This document shows positions 5,812-9,070 of a stretch of 9,070 nucleotides of DNA, one piece after another. Every line of letters begins with the position of its first letter. Positions within the stretch are counted from its first letter, which is position 1. Under the pieces are notes generated by a model. It was not told where the DNA came from, did no database searches, and saw only the letters and a list, made by a program, of their open reading frames with translations. A program made the position numbers and the translations under genes. Source of the stretch: Lachnospiraceae bacterium (lineage in GTDB: Bacteria > Bacillota > Clostridia > Lachnospirales > Lachnospiraceae); contig VSNY01000159.1 in the NCBI GenBank assembly GCA_009774535.1, forward strand, positions 1-9,070, written 5' to 3'.

Positions 5812-6993
5812 ATGATGTCACTATTTATGCGAATGTTTATCAAGAATAATGAGGATGTTTCAAATCCAAGTGTAAAGAAAGCCTATGCTACCTTATCAAG
5901 TGTTGTAGGTATCCTGCTGAATCTGTTTTTGTGTACGGCGAAAATAGTGATTGGCTTATTAAGCCGTTCTGTTGCCATTTCAGCAGACGGATTTAACAAT
6001 TTGTCAGATGCGGGGACAAATCTGGTATCACTTTTGGGCTTTAAGATTGCAAGATACGGCGGAGGAAGTACACATCCCTTTGGGCATGGAAGAATTGAGT
6101 GGATAATGGGTATTTTTGTATCTATCGCCGTTCTGCTTATGGGGATAAAACTGGCAGGAACTTCGGTGGATGCAATAGCAAATCCACAAGAGCCGATGTT
6201 TAATACTGCCGTAGTGATTGTGTTGGTACTTTCTGTTCTGGTTAAGATTTATATGTATTACTACAATCGACAATTTGCGAAAATTACAGACTCGGAAACA
6301 CTCAAAGCCACTGCCGCAGATTGCATAAGTGACTCGATTGCCACTATTGCGGTTCTGGCGTCTGCTATCGTTTCTCATTTAACAGTTTTTGAGATTGATG
6401 GTTATTGTGGCGTACTGGTGTCGGTATTCATTATGTTTGCAGGCGTGAAAAGTTTGTGGGAAGTATTGGGGCGTATCATGGGAAAAGCCGCAGATGCGGA
6501 CACAAAGGATATTATCTTGAAAATGGTTAAGTCACATTCAGAAATCATTGCAGTCCATAATTTGATGCTGCATGATTACGGATTTGGATATTTTGTAGTT
6601 TCTATGCGTGTGGAAGGATGCAGGAAAGACAGCGAACAGCTTTATATAGGGATAAATCAAATATCCTATGAATTGTTTCAAAAGTTCCATTGTGACTGCT
6701 TCATACAGATTGATTACCTTTTGGAGGATAAGGAATTAACAAACAATATTACAGAACAAATTTATTCTGTAATGAAAAAGTACAGTGATGCAATAAGAAT
6801 TGATAATTTTAGACTTATCGAAAACGGCTCTTACATCAATGTAGCTTTCGATATGGTCTATCCTGCCGAACTGCAAAAAAGAGAAGAAGAAATATATAAA
6901 GATATTAGAGATAGATTGGAGCTTAAAAATCCAAAATACCGCATCATTATTAAAGGTATTATACGGCGTGAGCGTTTCAGCCTGCACCGATAA
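5812..6993 (+). CDS. Cation diffusion facilitator (CDF) exporter, manganese-type metal site
   Basis: This 393-residue inner-membrane antiporter should export a divalent metal ion in exchange for protons. Six membrane helices fall at about 28-50, 53-77, 95-114, 127-147, 163-187 and 193-212. The CDF signature ADGFNNLSDAG lies in helix 2, and HPFGHGR (about 88-94) follows it. The transport-site positions read N62-x3-D66 in helix 2 and D170-x3-D174 in helix 5; zinc transporters usually carry His at one of these, while NxxxD/DxxxD is, from memory, the pattern of the pneumococcal Mn exporter MntE. The protein is longer than the usual 290-310 residues because the cytoplasmic end looks like two successive ferredoxin-like CDF domains (about 230-303 and 312-386). 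AAAGGAGAG precedes ATG 5812. A MATE pump and a DtxR-like metal regulator follow. Family is sure; the metal is inferred. Confidence 0.9.
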   Translation: MMSLFMRMFIKNNEDVSNPSVKKAYATLSSVVGILLNLFLCTAKIVIGLLSRSVAISADGFNNLSDAGTNLVSLLGFKIARYGGGSTHPFGHGRIEWIMGIFVSIAVLLMGIKLAGTSVDAIANPQEPMFNTAVVIVLVLSVLVKIYMYYYNRQFAKITDSETLKATAADCISDSIATIAVLASAIVSHLTVFEIDGYCGVLVSVFIMFAGVKSLWEVLGRIMGKAADADTKDIILKMVKSHSEIIAVHNLMLHDYGFGYFVVSMRVEGCRKDSEQLYIGINQISYELFQKFHCDCFIQIDYLLEDKELTNNITEQIYSVMKKYSDAIRIDNFRLIENGSYINVAFDMVYPAELQKREEEIYKDIRDRLELKNPKYRIIIKGIIRRERFSLHR

Positions 6994-7024
6994 TAATGCA
7001 TATACGTTCTGCGAATATGCGATA

Positions 7025-7054
7025 CTTCTTGATTTGTGGAAACAAATCAAGGAG
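7025..7054 (+). repeat. Stable hairpin with GGAA tetraloop between the CDF and MATE genes
   Basis: CTTCTTGATTTGT (7025-7037) pairs with ACAAATCAAGGAG (7042-7054) around a GGAA loop (7038-7041). This gives 13 pairs with a single G-U and a loop of the stable GNRA type. No U tract follows (ATACACAAAA), so it is not a standard terminator. It lies 20 bases before the MATE ribosome binding site, and an AAGGAG sequence is locked in its 3' arm. It could be an RNA processing or stability element that sets the CDF to MATE ratio. Confidence 0.7.
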
Positions 7055-7074
7055 ATACACAAAATATTAAACTT

Positions 7075-7081
7075 AAGGAGG
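7075..7081 (+). promoter_or_regulatory. Ribosome binding site fixing the MATE start
   Basis: AAGGAGG ends eight bases before ATG 7090. It decides the start against the in-frame GTG at 7036, which would place the start codon inside the upstream hairpin and has no ribosome site of its own. Confidence 0.85.
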
Positions 7082-7089
7082 ACATTCAA

Positions 7090-8451
7090 ATGGCAGAAAA
7101 ATCAAATCGTATCTATTTATTAGAAGAAGCAGGGGTTGCTTCTGCGCTACTTAAATTGGGAATACCAACGATGGTTGGAATGTTGATTTCCGCACTATAC
7201 AACGCTATTGATGCTTATTTTGTTGGCGGTCTGGGAATGAGCCAGATGGGAGCCGTATCCGTTGTATTTCCAATCGTGCAAATCATTATAGGTCTGGGAA
7301 TGATGTTTGGGGCGGGAGCTTCCTCATACATATCAAGGCTGCTCGGAAAGGGAGATAACAGACAGGCAGACAAAACAGCCTCTACCGCTCTTTTTTCAGG
7401 GCTTTTTGTAGGAACAATTATCATTATAGGCATTATGGTTTTTCTTGACCCCGTGCTTACCTCGTTAGGCTCAACTGAAACAATTTTACCCTATGCAAGA
7501 GTCTATGCAAAAATCTATGTGACTGGCTCAGTCATCAATGTCTTTACTGTTATGATGAATAATCTGCTTACTGCTCAAGGAGCTACAAAGTTTACGATGA
7601 TTGCCATGCTTACGGGAAGCATTGCCAATGTGATTTTAGACCCAATCATGATTTATGGCATGGATTTAGGTATTGAGGGCGCAGCTATCGCAACAGTTAT
7701 CTCTTTGTGTATCAATATGGCTCTCTACATCTGGTACATCGTAAAAAAGAAAGGCGTTTTAAGATTTTCGGTTAAAAACATAGCACCGTCAAAGACCATT
7801 TATGCGGAAGTTTTGAAAATCGGTATCCCTGTACTTTTGTTTCAGCTTCTTGCAAGTGCAGCTATGGGAAGCATCAATACAGCGTCAAAACCTTATGGGG
7901 ATTATGCAGTAGCGGCTATGGGGGCTGTTACCCGTATCATGACGGTTGTAACTTATGTTGTTTTCGGATTTCTGAAAGGTTTTCAGCCGTTTGCAGGATA
8001 CAATTATGGCGCAAAGAAATATGACAGATTAAAAAAATCTATAAAGCTCTGCATGATTTGGTCAACGGTGTTTTGTGTGATTGCCGCCATTGTACTCGTT
8101 GTATTTGCAAATCCGATTGTTGCCCTATTTGGTACAGATGCAGAAATGGTTGGTTTAGCAGAAAAGGCACTCAGATTAAATGCGGTATTATTCATTACAT
8201 TTGGCTTTCAAATGGTTTATGCGTCCCTTTATCTTGCTATTGGTAAAAGTTTGGTGGGAAGTGTACTCAGCTTAAGCAGACAGGGTATTTTCTTTTTCCC
8301 TCTGGTTTTTGTATTACCTCGCCTGCTCGATTTAACTGGCGTGATATGGGTGCAGCCTATGGCAGACCTTTTGACCACAATTATTACCATAATTTTTGCG
8401 GTTAAGATAAGCCGTGTTTTATCGACGGAGGTTACAAAGGAGGTAGATTGA
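7090..8451 (+). CDS. MATE family multidrug/cation antiporter
   Basis: This 453-residue membrane protein has the usual MATE length and layout of twelve helices in two related six-helix halves; the second half begins near residue 242 (LKIGIPVLLFQLLASAA). Helix 1 carries the family pattern LGIPTMVGMLISALYNAIDAYFVGGLG with D41, and the loop after helix 2 reads SYISRLLGKGD, both typical of the MepA/DinF-like bacterial branch. By family knowledge it uses a sodium or proton gradient to export cationic drugs, dyes or antimicrobial compounds; the substrate cannot be read from sequence. A hairpin separates it from the CDF gene 96 bases upstream. Its last codons carry the ribosome site (AAAGGAGGT, 8436-8444) of the DtxR-like gene, whose ATG comes one base after this stop. 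It is probably transcribed with the CDF gene and controlled by the TetR protein. Confidence 0.93.
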   Translation: MAEKSNRIYLLEEAGVASALLKLGIPTMVGMLISALYNAIDAYFVGGLGMSQMGAVSVVFPIVQIIIGLGMMFGAGASSYISRLLGKGDNRQADKTASTALFSGLFVGTIIIIGIMVFLDPVLTSLGSTETILPYARVYAKIYVTGSVINVFTVMMNNLLTAQGATKFTMIAMLTGSIANVILDPIMIYGMDLGIEGAAIATVISLCINMALYIWYIVKKKGVLRFSVKNIAPSKTIYAEVLKIGIPVLLFQLLASAAMGSINTASKPYGDYAVAAMGAVTRIMTVVTYVVFGFLKGFQPFAGYNYGAKKYDRLKKSIKLCMIWSTVFCVIAAIVLVVFANPIVALFGTDAEMVGLAEKALRLNAVLFITFGFQMVYASLYLAIGKSLVGSVLSLSRQGIFFFPLVFVLPRLLDLTGVIWVQPMADLLTTIITIIFAVKISRVLSTEVTKEVD

Positions 8452-8452
8452 T

Positions 8453-8827
8453 ATGGAATTAGGGCAATCAAAAGAAGATTATTTGAAAGCAATTTTTATC
8501 TTACAGTTAAAGTTAAGAACTGTCTACTCAGTAAATGTTGCTGAATACTTGGGCTTTTCCAAAGCAAGTGTTTCTGTTGCGATAAAACAGTTACGAAATA
8601 AAGATTACATAAGGGTGGATGATGAATGTGGACTGCATCTCAGCCCAAAGGGAGAACTATTAGCGTCGCAGGTCTATGAAAGATATAACTTTTTTACCAA
8701 TTTATTTTCTCGGATGGGTGTACCCATTGAAATTGCTAAAAAAGATGCCTGCTCAATCGAACATGTAATAAGTACCGTTAGTTATGAGAAACTCAAATGT
8801 AATTTTTTATCAAGACATCAAATTTAA
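8453..8827 (+). CDS. DtxR/MntR-family metal-dependent regulator
   Basis: This 124-residue protein starts with the family's SKEDYLKAIF helix (6-15), a winged helix-turn-helix (about 26-65, VNVAEYLGFSKASVSVAIKQL then the wing LHLSPKG) and a dimer region ending DACSIEHVIS (98-107). Metal-site residues C100, E103 and H104 match the DtxR Cys-Glu-His set, and D9 matches the aspartate of MntR. The position that is His in most members (H77 of MntR, usually YERH) is Tyr 78 here, so the second metal site is incomplete or changed. There is no C-terminal SH3/FeoA domain, as in short MntR forms. It is coupled to the MATE gene: ATG 8453 follows the MATE stop by one base. By family knowledge such proteins repress genes when manganese or iron is bound; here it may tune the export genes or the gene starting at 9024. 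Confidence 0.85.
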   Translation: MELGQSKEDYLKAIFILQLKLRTVYSVNVAEYLGFSKASVSVAIKQLRNKDYIRVDDECGLHLSPKGELLASQVYERYNFFTNLFSRMGVPIEIAKKDACSIEHVISTVSYEKLKCNFLSRHQI

Positions 8828-8962
8828 CAGACTAAAAATCCATTAACGGAATAAATTACTTTTTTGATAAAAGTAGCTTCTAATTGAGCCATATAAACTC
8901 TCTTACATAACAAAAAATTTCCTAAATGTAAGGGAAAATGAAAATTTCATAAAAAATAGGAT
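8828..8962. other. A/T-rich spacer with small inverted repeats
   Basis: No open reading frame of note is seen. TACTTTT (8857-8863) and AAAAGTA (8869-8875) form a weak A/T hairpin with a TTGAT loop but no following U tract, so the end of the efflux operon has no clear terminator. TTTCC (8918-8922) and GGAAA (8933-8937) form a loose dyad with a 10-base spacer, and ATGAAA-A-TTTCAT (8938-8950) is a perfect palindrome 12 bases before the -35 box of the next promoter. The latter two could be regulator sites, perhaps for the DtxR-like protein, but they do not clearly match known DtxR or MntR boxes. Confidence 0.4.
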
Positions 8963-8992
8963 TTGACAAACGGCTGATTTTCATGCTATAAT
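8963..8992 (+). promoter_or_regulatory. Strong promoter of the gene starting at 9024
   Basis: TTGACA (8963-8968) and TATAAT (8987-8992) are perfect consensus boxes, 18 bases apart. The transcript would start about 8999, leaving a short leader of some 25 bases with the ribosome site AAAGGAGA (9008-9015). This makes the downstream gene a separate transcription unit from the efflux operon. Confidence 0.85.
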
Positions 8993-9023
8993 TATTTGCA
9001 CTAATTTAAAGGAGAACAGTTTC

Positions 9024-9070
9024 ATGAGCTTTTACATCACAAACGAACTTCCGCCTAAAAAGAAAATCAG
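9024..9070 (+). CDS. Start of an unrecognised protein (3' end outside window)
   Basis: Only the first 15 codons are present, reading MSFYITNELPPKKKI. AAAGGAGA lies eight bases upstream of the ATG, and a consensus promoter precedes it, so this is very probably a real gene. I do not recognise the N-terminus; it does not look like the DUF4315 or DUF4366 proteins that often follow the CD1108-type hydrolase in related ICEs. There is no signal peptide in the visible part. Confidence 0.65.
   Translation, partial: MSFYITNELPPKKKI

Noticed and set aside
7025..7054. The hairpin between CDF and MATE as an intrinsic terminator
   Set aside because: No run of T follows either arm, on either strand.
7036..7089. 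GTG 7036 as the MATE start
   Set aside because: It sits in the hairpin, adds a hydrophilic stretch not typical of MATE proteins, and AAGGAGG clearly serves ATG 7090.
8857..8875. TACTTTT/AAAAGTA hairpin as the efflux operon terminator
   Set aside because: The stem is short and only weakly paired A/T, and no T run follows, so it is listed only as a weak inverted repeat.

Overview
The window looks like part of an integrative and conjugative element (ICE, Tn916/Tn1549/CTn type) from a low-to-mid GC Firmicute, most likely a gut Clostridia or Lachnospiraceae-type host. This rests on the strong AAGGAGG ribosome binding sites, the TTGACA/TATAAT promoters, and the typical conjugation gene order of VirB4-like ATPase, DNA methylase, DUF6075, class B sortase and CD1108-type lysozyme/CHAP cell-wall hydrolase. 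The exact species cannot be told from the sequence.

Region 1 (1-4531, + strand) is the ICE backbone. It starts inside the VirB4/TraE-like ATPase and runs through tightly packed, co-directional genes with short gaps or overlaps: a beta-class DNA methylase, a DUF6075 protein, a membrane-anchored class B sortase, and a 608-residue membrane-anchored protein with a lysozyme-like and a CHAP domain. This is the part of the conjugation machinery that powers substrate transfer and opens or remodels the cell wall.

Region 2 (4532-5180) is a regulatory island. A convergent XRE-family repressor gene lies on the minus strand and ends in a terminator shared with the backbone operon. Its upstream region carries a tandem array of 22-bp units (three full and one partial), each built on a GAGAT/ATCTC dyad, which probably serves as its operator.

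Region 3 (5122-8827, + strand) is more A/T-rich and looks like cargo. It holds a TetR repressor with a near-perfect consensus promoter, a cation diffusion facilitator whose membrane metal site (NxxxD...DxxxD) resembles manganese exporters, a MATE efflux pump, and a DtxR/MntR-like regulator coupled to the MATE stop codon. The same 6-6-6 inverted repeat, (A/T)TTGAA-N6-TTCAAT in type, lies at the tetR promoter and just before the CDF ribosome binding site, so the TetR protein probably controls both its own gene and the export genes. I infer a drug- and metal-responsive efflux module carried by the ICE.

Region 4 (8828-9070) is an A/T-rich spacer with small palindromes and a strong promoter. It leads into the first 15 codons of an unrecognised gene that runs off the window. 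No tRNA, rRNA, CRISPR array, transposase, integrase or attachment site was seen.
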